NCBI RefSeq assembly: GCF_029871235.1 | Contig: NZ_SSOM01000085.1 | Span: 169,391 to 233,390 of the forward strand | Direction of reading: 5' to 3' | Length of the DNA stretch: 64,000 nucleotides | DNA from: Pseudomonas sp. BN411 | GTDB taxonomy: Bacteria; Pseudomonadota; Gammaproteobacteria; Pseudomonadales; Pseudomonadaceae | Position numbers and translations under genes: made by a program | Notes under the pieces: generated by a model | The model's database searches: none | What the model saw: only the letters and a program-made list of their open reading frames with translations | Told to the model about the DNA's origin: nothing | Shown here: positions 1 through 6,990 of the stretch, piece by piece | Position numbering within the stretch: position 1 is the first letter of the stretch | How the letters are laid out: each line of letters starts with the position of its first letter

Positions 1-1305
1 CACCAGCAGGGCCATGCTGCCGTAGAGCGCATGCAGTGGATTGCCCGGCAGGTTGAAGAAGAACACGTAGCCAAGGCCTAGCACGAGGCCGGGCACCGCC
101 ATGGGCACGAAGCTGAGCAGGCGCAGCGCCTGGTTGAACCACTGCTGGCCACGGGTCTTCTCCATCAGGTAGGCGCCGGTGAAGATCAGCGCGCTGCCGA
201 AGATGGCCGTGCAAGTAGCCAGGGTCAGGCTGTTGCGGTACGCCAGCCAGCCGCCGCCCGCGGTTTCTTCGAAGGCGTAGTGACGCAGGGACAGTGACAG
301 GTTGTAGGGCCAGAACTTCACCAGCGACGAATACACCGCCATGCCCAGCACCAGCAGGAGAATCGCGCAGACCACCAGCACCAGGGCCAGGAAGCAGGCA
401 TCGCGGACCTTCGACGGTGCCGGGTGAAAGACCTGGGCGCGGCCGCTCATGGCCTCGCCCTGGCGGCGGCGCAGCCAGGCATCGACGCCGAAGCTGAGCA
501 GCGCGGGCAGCAGCAGCACCATGCCGATCAACGCACCACGGCCGAACTGCTGCTGGCCGACCACGGCCTTGTAGGCCTCCAGCGCCAGCACCTGGTAGTC
601 GCCGCCGACCACCACGGGCACGCCGAAATCGGTGATGGTCAAGGTGAACACCAGACAGAACGCGGCGAACACAGCCTGGCGCGTGGCCGGCCAGGTGATG
701 CTGCGGAAGGCCTTCCACGGACCGGCGCCCATGCTGGCGGCAGCGTCGAACAGGCGCGCATCGGCCATCGACAGTGCCGAGAGCAGCACCATCAGCGCAT
801 GGGGGAAGGTGTAGATGGCTTCTCCGAGGACGATGCCCCAGAAGCCATAGATGTTGTCCGGCAGCCAGTCGCGCAGCAGGCCCTGGTTGCCGAACAGGTA
901 GATCAGCGCGATGCCCGGCAGCATCGAGGGCGCCAGCAGCGGCAGCAGGGAAATCCCCCGCCACAGGCCCTTGGCCGGAATCAGCGTGCGCTGCAAGGCA
1001 TAGGCGAACAGGTAGGCCGTGGGCACCACGATGGCGGCGACACTGAGGGATACCTTCAGGCTGTTGCCCAGCAGCCAGTGGAAGTTGGCGCTGGCGAACA
1101 GCTCACGGGCCGCGACGAAGCCGCCGCCCTGCCCCGCTTCACCGCTGAAACCGCGCCAGAAGATCGCCAGCAGCGGCAGCAGTACCGCGAGGATCAGCAG
1201 ACCGAGGAACAGGTACTTGCCGCCGGTCACGAAGAGGCGGTCGCCGAGGTCGCCGCGCGTAGCGCCCTTGGCCGGAACGTTATCCAGCTTGATCACGGAT
1301 TCCAT
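1..1305 (-). CDS. 2-aminoethylphosphonate-type ABC transporter permease (partial, C-terminus outside window)
   Basis: Inner-membrane permease of a binding-protein-dependent importer. The frame is open from ATG at 1305 to the window edge, so 435 residues are visible and the C-terminus is missing. It starts MESVIKLDNVPAKG and then shows many hydrophobic segments. The first permease domain has an EAA-like cytoplasmic loop (MGAGPWKAFRSITWPATRQ), followed by a linker and the start of a second permease domain. This two-domain, roughly 570-residue layout is typical of the putative aminoethylphosphonate permeases of the PhnV/FbpB class. The start lies 1 base after the ATPase stop, so the two genes are translationally coupled. 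Substrate is inferred from family resemblance; an iron(III) or spermidine-type importer is the alternative. Confidence 0.8.
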   Translation of the reverse strand, partial: MESVIKLDNVPAKGATRGDLGDRLFVTGGKYLFLGLLILAVLLPLLAIFWRGFSGEAGQGGGFVAARELFASANFHWLLGNSLKVSLSVAAIVVPTAYLFAYALQRTLIPAKGLWRGISLLPLLAPSMLPGIALIYLFGNQGLLRDWLPDNIYGFWGIVLGEAIYTFPHALMVLLSALSMADARLFDAAASMGAGPWKAFRSITWPATRQAVFAAFCLVFTLTITDFGVPVVVGGDYQVLALEAYKAVVGQQQFGRGALIGMVLLLPALLSFGVDAWLRRRQGEAMSGRAQVFHPAPSKVRDACFLALVLVVCAILLLVLGMAVYSSLVKFWPYNLSLSLRHYAFEETAGGGWLAYRNSLTLATCTAIFGSALIFTGAYLMEKTRGQQWFNQALRLLSFVPMAVPGLVLGLGYVFFFNLPGNPLHALYGSMALLV

Positions 1306-1306
1306 C

Positions 1307-2368
1307 TCAGGCGAACACCTGCAGGCTGCGAGACGGCAGGGCCACCCAGATATCCGGGGTGCCGAGGCGCGGCAGGCTTTCCGGGTCCAATTCGGCCAGC
1401 AGCGAATGGCCTGGCAGTTGCTCCAGCTCGAAGCTCATGCGGCAGCGGTTGCCGAGGAAGGTGATTTCCCGCACCTGGGCACGGAAGCGATTGTCCTGCT
1501 GCTCGGAGGGGTTGATGGCGATAGCTTCGGGGCGGCAGAACAGGCGACCGCTGGTGGCACTGCCCGCGGTTTCCGGCAGGCGCAGGTCGAGGTTGCCGAC
1601 ACGGGCATGGCCGTTCTGGCTCGAGTCGAAGGGCAGCCAATTACCCTGGCCGACGAACTCCGCAACGAAGGGCGTCGCCGGCTGGCGATAGATGTCCTGG
1701 GGCGAACCGTATTGCTCGACGCGGCCCTGGTTCATCACCGCGATGCGGTCGGCCATCAGCATGGCCTCGTCCTGGTTGTGGGTCACCATCAGCGTGGTGA
1801 TGCCCAGGCGCTTCTGCAGTTGGCGCAGCTCGGTGCACAGGTGCTCGCGGACGCGGGCGTCCAGCGCCGACATCGGCTCGTCCAGCAACAGCAGTGAAGG
1901 CGCGGGAGCCAGGGCGCGGGCCAGGGCTACGCGCTGTTGCTGGCCACCGGATAGCTGGCCGGGGAATTTCTTCTCGCTACCCGCCAGGCCCACCAGCTCC
2001 AGCATCTCGATGACGCGGGCACGAACCTGCTCGCGGCCGCTACCGGACAGGCCGTAAGCGATGTTCTGCTCGACGGTCAGGTTGGGGAACAGCGCATAGG
2101 ACTGGAACAGAATGCCGTAGTCACGGGCCTGGGGCGGCAGACGAGAGATATCCCGCGAGCCGATGTGGAGCGTGCCGCTGTCCTGCTGTTCCAGACCGGC
2201 GATGCAGCGCAGCAGCGTGGTCTTGCCACAGCCCGACGGCCCCAGCAGGCACACCAGTTCGCCTTCGGCGATATCCAGGGACACCCCACCCAACGCGGTG
2301 AAATGGCCGAAGCGCTTGTGGATATCTCGCACCCGCATATGGGTGGCTTGGTGGTCGGCTGGGGTCAT
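1307..2368 (-). CDS. ABC transporter ATP-binding protein, 2-aminoethylphosphonate type
   Basis: Cytoplasmic ATPase that powers the permease encoded just downstream. The 353 residues contain Walker A GPSGCGKTT (43-51), the Q-loop near Q89, signature LSGGQ (139-143), Walker B LLLLDEP (159-165) and the switch histidine in VTHNQDEA. A C-terminal TOBE-like extension (about residue 270 on) is typical of the PotA/FbpC/PhnT group. The ATG at 2368 is preceded by GAGG; an internal ATG at residue 11 (MRVRDIHKRF) is possible. No periplasmic binding protein is visible upstream, where a LysR gene lies instead; it may be beyond the permease. The phosphonate assignment is by family, not proven. Confidence 0.88.
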   Translation of the reverse strand: MTPADHQATHMRVRDIHKRFGHFTALGGVSLDIAEGELVCLLGPSGCGKTTLLRCIAGLEQQDSGTLHIGSRDISRLPPQARDYGILFQSYALFPNLTVEQNIAYGLSGSGREQVRARVIEMLELVGLAGSEKKFPGQLSGGQQQRVALARALAPAPSLLLLDEPMSALDARVREHLCTELRQLQKRLGITTLMVTHNQDEAMLMADRIAVMNQGRVEQYGSPQDIYRQPATPFVAEFVGQGNWLPFDSSQNGHARVGNLDLRLPETAGSATSGRLFCRPEAIAINPSEQQDNRFRAQVREITFLGNRCRMSFELEQLPGHSLLAELDPESLPRLGTPDIWVALPSRSLQVFA

Positions 2369-2630
2369 GGCGGTACCTCGTTAAGCAGTTGGCGTGCACA
2401 GGTGCACGGCTCGACGAGGTTGATGCTAGGGAGGCATTACGAACACCAGATGGCGTTTGGGCAAATTACGCCGATAGTGTCATTGGCGGATTTGGGATAG
2501 GGGATCGGAGCGTCAGGGAACACCAACGGCGCCATGCCGAACTCCAATGGTGGATCGATGAAGCGTGATCCACCCTACGACTCCGACGTGCTTTTCGTAG
2601 GGTGGATGTCGCTCTTTACATCCACCTTTC
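2369..2630. other. Intergenic region with a REPIN-type repeat
   Basis: 262 bases between the LysR gene and the ABC ATPase gene, both leftward. It holds the promoter/leader of the transporter operon, with no clear consensus -35/-10, and the inverted REP pair listed separately at 2549-2626. That pair abuts the end of the LysR gene. No reading frame here looks coding. Confidence 0.6.
2549..2626. repeat. REPIN-like inverted REP pair (copy A, GTAGGGTGGAT family)
   Basis: Two imperfectly palindromic units of about 30 bases in opposite orientation. The left unit reads GGTGGATCG...ATCCACCCTAC and the right unit GTAGGGTGGAT...CATCCACC. Each carries the GTAG head typical of REP sequences mobilised by RAYT (TnpA-REP) transposases. 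The same family recurs at 45353-45420 with the two arms in the opposite order. It lies directly after the LysR stop codon, so it may also act as a 3' hairpin for that transcript. Confidence 0.75.
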
Positions 2631-3491
2631 CTACTCGGTGCTTTCCCGCGCCACCGCCAGGAACGCCGCCGGAAGCCGTGCCTGGCGTCGTTCCTTGAGG
2701 CAGTAGAGGTATTCGTCGATCTGCGGCGCGCCCTTGAGTTCGATAACCCGCAGTTCCGGGTTATCCGGCACTTCATGGCGGGCGATGATGCTGATGCCGA
2801 GATTGCGGATCACCGCCTCGCGGATGGATTCGCGGCTGCCGATTTCCAGCAAGGGGCCGATGGAGATTCCGGCGTCCTTGAGCATGTCCTCGGTGAGCTG
2901 GCGGGTGGTCGAACCGGGCTCGCGCATCAGCAGGCAGTGGCCCTTCAGGTCCTCCAGGCTCACCGACTTGCGCCGTGCCAGGGGGTGTTCACGGTGTACG
3001 GCCAACACCAGCGGGTCGCTGCCCAGCACCATGCGCACCAGGCGGGCGTCGTCCAGTTTCTGCGAGGAGGCGGCGAGGTCGACGCGATACTCCTCCAGGG
3101 CTTCAACCACCTGCTGGGAGTTGCCGATATCCAGGGAAACATCGATCTGCGGAAAGCGTTCGCGGAAGGTGCGCACCAGGTCGAGGATGTAGTACGGCGC
3201 TGTGGCACCGATGCGCAGGGTGCCCTGCATCTGACCGCAGTTGCGCAGGAAGAACTCGATGTCGGCCTCCTGCTGCAGTAGCACCTTGACCATGGGCAGC
3301 AACTTCGCCCCCTCTTCGCTCACCGTCAGGCGGCGCCCTCCACGATGGAACAGCTCCACGCCGTACTGGCCTTCCAGATTGCGGATCTGGGTGGTCACGG
3401 TCGGCTGGCTGAGGCCGAGCTTCTTCGCCGCCTGGGTGATGCTGCCCAGGCGGGCAACCATATAGAAGGCCTTGAGCTCAGCGGCGAGCAT
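2631..3491 (-). CDS. LysR-family transcriptional regulator
   Basis: DNA-binding regulator of 286 residues. The N-terminal winged helix-turn-helix (about 1-60) includes LGSITQAAKKLGLSQPTVT, and residues from about 88 on form a LysR substrate-binding domain (GTLRIGATAPYYILDLV). It lies upstream of, and in the same direction as, the phosphonate-type ABC genes, which suggests control of that importer in response to a small ligand. It is slightly shorter than the usual 300 residues but complete. No specific effector can be named. The start is the only ATG that gives a standard LysR N-terminus. Confidence 0.88.
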   Translation of the reverse strand: MLAAELKAFYMVARLGSITQAAKKLGLSQPTVTTQIRNLEGQYGVELFHRGGRRLTVSEEGAKLLPMVKVLLQQEADIEFFLRNCGQMQGTLRIGATAPYYILDLVRTFRERFPQIDVSLDIGNSQQVVEALEEYRVDLAASSQKLDDARLVRMVLGSDPLVLAVHREHPLARRKSVSLEDLKGHCLLMREPGSTTRQLTEDMLKDAGISIGPLLEIGSRESIREAVIRNLGISIIARHEVPDNPELRVIELKGAPQIDEYLYCLKERRQARLPAAFLAVARESTE

Positions 3492-3605
3492 GGGGATGGA
3501 ACCTCGGAACGGGGAAGTCCAGGCATTCTGCCCGTGGCCGGGTGAGCTGCACAGTGGCGGAGGAAACCTGTGGAAGCGAATTCAATCGCGATGCAGGACG
3601 CGGCC

Positions 3606-4613
3606 CTACTCGCCTACGCGTTCCACCCGTGCCCTTTCCTGCAGGCGGAAGGCAGCAGGTGAAATGCCGAAGCGCTTGCGGAACAACCTCGCCAGGTGGC
3701 TGGTATCCACTGCGCCAATCTCATCGGCGATCAGCGCCAGGCTGTGGTTGGAGTTCAGCAGGCGCCACTTCGCGTGGTTCAGGCGCATCTCGGTCCAGTA
3801 GGCCTTCACTGTCATGCCCTGGCTGGCCTGAAACAGCCGGTCCAGCTGGCGGCGGCTGATGCCAACCACATCAGACAGTTCGTCAGCACCGGTCGCCGAA
3901 GCCATCAACTGCCTCATCAGGGCGATGGCGCGATCCACTTGCCGCCCGTGCATGACTTCGGCCTCCCGCGAACGCAACCGGTGCTCGCTGCTGCGGCTTT
4001 CATCCACCAGCATGTCGGCCAGCCCCTTGAGTGCCTTGGTGCGGCCGCACGCTCGGGACAACAATTCCACCGCCAGATCGATGGCAGCAGCGCCGCCGGC
4101 GCAGGAAATACGATTGCCGTCGAGCCAGTAGAGCCGGTCCCGCTGCAACTGGATGCGCGGAAACGAGGCACGGAATTCGGCCTCGTGCCGCCAGTGCACC
4201 ACCACCTTGTGGCCAGACAGCAGGCCGCAGGCGGCGAACAGGAAGCTCGCGTTGTCGATGCAGACCAGTTTCACGCCCTGCGCAGCCGCCTTGCGCAGGA
4301 GCGGCCGGTAGCGCGGGGCGAGCGCCTCGGTGGCGCCCGCACTGCGCCCGCCGAACACCACCAGGTAGTCGTATTCGGCGAGGGTCACCTCGTCCGCACT
4401 GGCATCCACCTGGAGCGCGGCCCCGCTGCTGGACAGGACATGCCCGTGCTCAAGACCGAGGATCGTCCAGCTGCAGTAGCGCTGGCGGCTGTAGTCTTCC
4501 TCATCGCCGGTGAAACGCAGCTTGTCGAGAAAGCCACCGAAGGGCAGCAGGCTGAATTCGGGAAGCGGCAGCAACAGGAAGCGAACGTCGGGCTGGAGGG
4601 TGTCGTCATGCAT
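3606..4613 (-). CDS. GlxA-family transcriptional regulator (DJ-1/PfpI-like domain plus AraC HTH)
   Basis: A 335-residue regulator. Residues about 10-190 form a DJ-1/PfpI (class I amidotransferase-like) sensing domain, with the nucleophile-elbow region reading KLVCIDNASFLFAACGLL, and about 225-325 form an AraC-type double helix-turn-helix (LSDVVGISRRQLDRLFQ and ALIADEIGAVDTSHLARLFRKRFG). The architecture matches the GlxA/ArgR/CdhR/GbdR group that controls amino acid and quaternary-amine metabolism in pseudomonads. It is divergent from the LysE exporter gene. Two direct repeats 21 bases apart in the shared promoter region are its likely operator. The ligand is unknown. Confidence 0.9.
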   Translation of the reverse strand: MHDDTLQPDVRFLLLPLPEFSLLPFGGFLDKLRFTGDEEDYSRQRYCSWTILGLEHGHVLSSSGAALQVDASADEVTLAEYDYLVVFGGRSAGATEALAPRYRPLLRKAAAQGVKLVCIDNASFLFAACGLLSGHKVVVHWRHEAEFRASFPRIQLQRDRLYWLDGNRISCAGGAAAIDLAVELLSRACGRTKALKGLADMLVDESRSSEHRLRSREAEVMHGRQVDRAIALMRQLMASATGADELSDVVGISRRQLDRLFQASQGMTVKAYWTEMRLNHAKWRLLNSNHSLALIADEIGAVDTSHLARLFRKRFGISPAAFRLQERARVERVGE

Positions 4614-4620
4614 GGTCGGT

Positions 4621-4652
4621 ATGTCCTGAAACTACCCGTCAATGTCCAGAAA
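4621..4652. promoter_or_regulatory. Candidate AraC/GlxA operator: 21-bp-spaced direct repeats
   Basis: ATGTCCTGAAA at 4621-4631 is repeated as ATGTCCAGAAA at 4642-4652, giving a TGTCC(T/A)GAAA direct repeat with exactly 21-base periodicity (two helical turns). It sits between the divergent GlxA-type regulator and the lysE gene. This is the spacing used by dimeric AraC-family proteins. Assignment to the adjacent regulator is inference. Confidence 0.55.
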
Positions 4653-4713
4653 ATACCTCATGCAATCACCTTGTGCCCCTAGACTGGCCCCAGCCTTCAA
4701 CGAGGACCTACAC

Positions 4714-5325
4714 ATGGCACTGGAAACCTGGCTGATCTACTTCATCGCCACCATCGGCCTCTCGCTCACCCCCGGCCCGAACAGCCTGCTCGCCCTGACC
4801 CACGGGGCGCTGCATGGAGCGAAACGGACGCTGTTCACCATCGTCGGCGGGGTTACCGGCTTCAGCCTGTTGATCGCCCTGGCGATGTTCGGGCTGGGCG
4901 CTCTGCTGGAAGCCTCTTCAGCCGCGCTGACGGTGCTCAAGTGGGTGGGTGGTGCCTATCTGGTGTGGCTGGGCATCCAGCTCTGGAGATCGCCGCCGCT
5001 TCGCCTGAATCCCCTGACCGGAGCGGCTACGCCCCCGGCCTCCAGCCTGTTCCGCCAGGGCTTCCTGTCCGCCATTGCCAACCCCAAGGTGCTGCTCTTC
5101 TACGGGGCCTTCCTGCCGCAGTTCATCGACCTGCAGCGTTCGCTGGTTGCCCAGTTCGTGGTGATGGCGGCGACCTTCGCCGCAACGGAGTTCCTGGTGG
5201 AGTATCTGCTGGCACGCCTGGCGTTCAGGGTCCGCCCCTGGCTGGAGCGTGGCGGCAAGGGCTTCAATCGCGGCTGCGGGACACTGTTCGCGCTGATCGG
5301 CGCGGCGCTGCCAATGACTCGCTGA
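4714..5325 (+). CDS. LysE/RhtB-family amino acid exporter
   Basis: Inner-membrane translocator of 203 residues with about six hydrophobic helices. The family motif near the N-terminus reads IGLSLTPGPNSLLALTHG, and NPKVLLFYGAFLPQF is the typical LysE-family segment before helix 4. The start is set at ATG 4714 because CGAGGA lies 8 bases upstream; an in-frame upstream ATG at 4642 would add a polar leader that does not fit the family. It is divergent from the GlxA regulator, suggesting inducible export of an amino acid or derivative. The substrate cannot be read from sequence. Confidence 0.88.
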   Translation: MALETWLIYFIATIGLSLTPGPNSLLALTHGALHGAKRTLFTIVGGVTGFSLLIALAMFGLGALLEASSAALTVLKWVGGAYLVWLGIQLWRSPPLRLNPLTGAATPPASSLFRQGFLSAIANPKVLLFYGAFLPQFIDLQRSLVAQFVVMAATFAATEFLVEYLLARLAFRVRPWLERGGKGFNRGCGTLFALIGAALPMTR

Positions 5326-5358
5326 TCGCTGAAGGTGCCTGCAACGGGCACCAGACAT

Positions 5359-5383
5359 GAAAAGCCCCGCACCAGGCGGGGCT
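5359..5383 (-). terminator. Rho-independent terminator of the glycine-rich microprotein gene
   Basis: Stem AGCCCCGC (5363-5370) / GCGGGGCT (5376-5383) with a 5-base loop. Read leftward it is followed by a short T run (complement of AAAA at 5360-5363). It lies between the convergent lysE and microprotein genes. Confidence 0.75.
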
Positions 5384-5391
5384 CGTTCGCG

Positions 5392-5538
5392 CTAGTAACC
5401 GCCGCCGCCTCCGCCGCCGCCGCCCATGGGCTCGCTCTGTTGCGAGCCACCGCCACCACCGCTGCCGCCATCGCAAGACGAGCCACTGATCGCGATGAAC
5501 AACGCCACCATTAACAAGGGGATCAAGCGCTTGAGCAT
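5392..5538 (-). CDS. Glycine-rich exported microprotein (possible lipoprotein), 48 aa
   Basis: A short gene with ATG at 5538, a GGGAGA ribosome site 8 bases upstream and TAG at 5392, followed by its own terminator. The N-terminus MLKRLIPLLMVALFIAISGSSC is a signal-peptide-like hydrophobic stretch ending at a cysteine (C22). The remainder is CDGG, a G5 run, SQQSEPM, then nine glycines and a terminal tyrosine. The residues before the cysteine (GSS) are a poor lipobox, so lipidation is uncertain. Signal, ribosome site and terminator together argue for a real gene. No function is recognised. Confidence 0.6.
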   Translation of the reverse strand: MLKRLIPLLMVALFIAISGSSCDGGSGGGGGSQQSEPMGGGGGGGGGY

Positions 5539-5645
5539 CTGAGTTCTCCCGTGAGGTGAGCCCCCATCTTTCAGTCAAGCGCGCAGCACAAGGCGCCGCA
5601 AGCACAGGCGGCAAGCGGTATGGAGCGATGAGGAGTCATGAAAAA

Positions 5646-5722
5646 TGGCGTCCCAGAGTGGGTTCGAACCACCAACCTTCCCCTTAGGAGGGGGATGCTC
5701 TATCCAATTGAGCTACTGGGAC
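5646..5722 (-). tRNA. tRNA-Arg (anticodon CCU)
   Basis: Leftward 77-base cloverleaf: acceptor GTCCCAG / CTGGGAC, T-arm GGTTCGAACC, anticodon loop CTCCTAA inside stem TCCCC/GGGGA, giving anticodon CCT (reads AGG). The terminal CCA is encoded (complement of TGG at 5646-5648). Confidence 0.95.
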
Positions 5723-5829
5723 GCGGGGCTTGCCAATTGCTGGCAAGGTCCGGAGGACGGGCGGCATGTTAGCGACGTCCGCACGTTTTGTCATGCCTCG
5801 CGGGACCAGTGTCCCGCGAGGCATTCACC

Positions 5830-6882
5830 TCAGCGGCCGAAGCGCTCTTCGGCCAGGCGATCCGCCACGGCAGTGGTGGTACGGCCTTCGCTGTCGGCGC
5901 GGGCGAAGATTTCCCGCAGGGTCTCACCGATGCCTTCGACGTGCTGGCGCAGCGCGGTTTCGCTGCCGTTGCTGCGCTCGTACCAGACGTCGATGATGCC
6001 GCCGGCATTGATGGCGTAGTCCGGTGCGTAGAGGGTGCCGCGACGACGCAGCTCCTCGGCCAGGCCCGCGTCGGCCAGCTGGTTGTTGGCGGCGCCGGCG
6101 ATGATGGGCGCGCGCAGGGCTTCGAGGGTCTGCGGGTTGATGATGCCGCCCATGGCGCACGGCGCGAAGACGTCCACATCGAGGCCGTAGATTTCGTTCT
6201 GCCCTACCACCTGGGCGCCCAGTTGCTCGGCGGCTTTACGGGCGTTGGCTTCGTGGATATCGCAAACCCAGAGCTGGGCGCCCGCCTCCTTGAGGTACTG
6301 GGCCAGGCTGAAGCCCACCTGGCCAACGCCCTGGATGGCCACGCGCAGGCCGGTCAGGTCGTCACGGCCGAGGCGATGCTTGGCCGCCACGCGGATGCCG
6401 ACGAAGGTGCCGTAGGCGGTGGACGGCGACGGGTTGCCGTCACGCACGCCGCCACCCAAGGCCTCGCGGGTGCCGGCGCCGGCCACGTGGCGGCTGCGCT
6501 CGGCCATGATGCGCATCTCGGTGACGCCAGTGCCGGAGTCGGCGGCGGTGATGTAGCGGCCACCCAGGCTGTCGACGAAATCGCCCATGGCCTGGAACAG
6601 CGCTTCGCTCTTGTCGCGGTGCGGGTCGCCGATGATCACGGCCTTGCCGCCACCCAGCGGCAGGTTGGCCAGGGCGGATTTGTAGGTCATGCCACGGGAC
6701 AGGCGCAGCACGTCGCGCAGGGCCTGTTCGTCGTTCAGGTAGGGCCACATGCGGCAGCCGCCGAGGGCCGGACCGAGGTTGCTGTTGTGGACGGCAATGA
6801 TGGCCTTGAGGCCGGTGGCCTTGTCGTGGCCGAAGACCACCTGCTCGTGATGATCGAACTCGACATGGGTGAAGACGGACAT
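5830..6882 (-). CDS. ldh: Leucine dehydrogenase (Glu/Leu/Phe/Val dehydrogenase family)
   Basis: NAD-dependent oxidative deaminase that converts leucine and other branched-chain amino acids to 2-oxo acids plus ammonium. The 350 residues begin [17 protein letters not shown]. The catalytic-lysine segment is [14 protein letters not shown] (about 75-88), and the C-terminal Rossmann domain has [13 protein letters not shown] near residue 192. Length is standard. It lies 108 bases downstream of iorAB on the same strand, so its 2-oxo acid products are substrates for the enzyme encoded upstream. The ATG has GAGG upstream. Phenylalanine or valine preference cannot be excluded. Confidence 0.92.
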   Translation of the reverse strand: MSVFTHVEFDHHEQVVFGHDKATGLKAIIAVHNSNLGPALGGCRMWPYLNDEQALRDVLRLSRGMTYKSALANLPLGGGKAVIIGDPHRDKSEALFQAMGDFVDSLGGRYITAADSGTGVTEMRIMAERSRHVAGAGTREALGGGVRDGNPSPSTAYGTFVGIRVAAKHRLGRDDLTGLRVAIQGVGQVGFSLAQYLKEAGAQLWVCDIHEANARKAAEQLGAQVVGQNEIYGLDVDVFAPCAMGGIINPQTLEALRAPIIAGAANNQLADAGLAEELRRRGTLYAPDYAINAGGIIDVWYERSNGSETALRQHVEGIGETLREIFARADSEGRTTTAVADRLAEERFGR

Positions 6883-6927
6883 GGAGGTACCTCTGATTCG
6901 GTATGGACGTGTTTCAAGTCGAAGAGC

Positions 6928-6980
6928 GCCCTCCCCCCGGCCCCTCTACCGCAAGCGGGAAAGGGGGGAGGTCTGAGGGC
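6928..6980. repeat. GC-rich hairpin repeat between iorAB and leucine dehydrogenase
   Basis: CCTCCCCCC (6930-6938) pairs with GGGGGGAGG (6963-6971), with GCCCTC/GAGGGC just outside. It lies in the 108-base gap inside a leftward two-gene operon. It may stabilise the iorAB message or lower expression of the distal gene. A compositionally similar hairpin lies between aruF and aruG. Confidence 0.55.
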
Positions 6981-6990
6981 GTAATTGGGT

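Noticed and set aside
424..1464. Rightward frame of about 350 codons at the window start
   Set aside because: Antisense to the ABC permease, whose leftward frame shows membrane helices and an EAA loop; the rightward product is Gln/Ala/Gly-rich noise.
5399..5426. GCC-repeat tract resembling a microsatellite
   Set aside because: It is the poly-glycine coding part of the microprotein gene, with mixed GGT/GGC/GGA codons rather than a pure repeat.
5646..5722. tRNA-Arg(CCU) as an integration site
   Set aside because: No integrase, direct repeat of the tRNA 3' end or atypical gene block follows within the neighbouring region.
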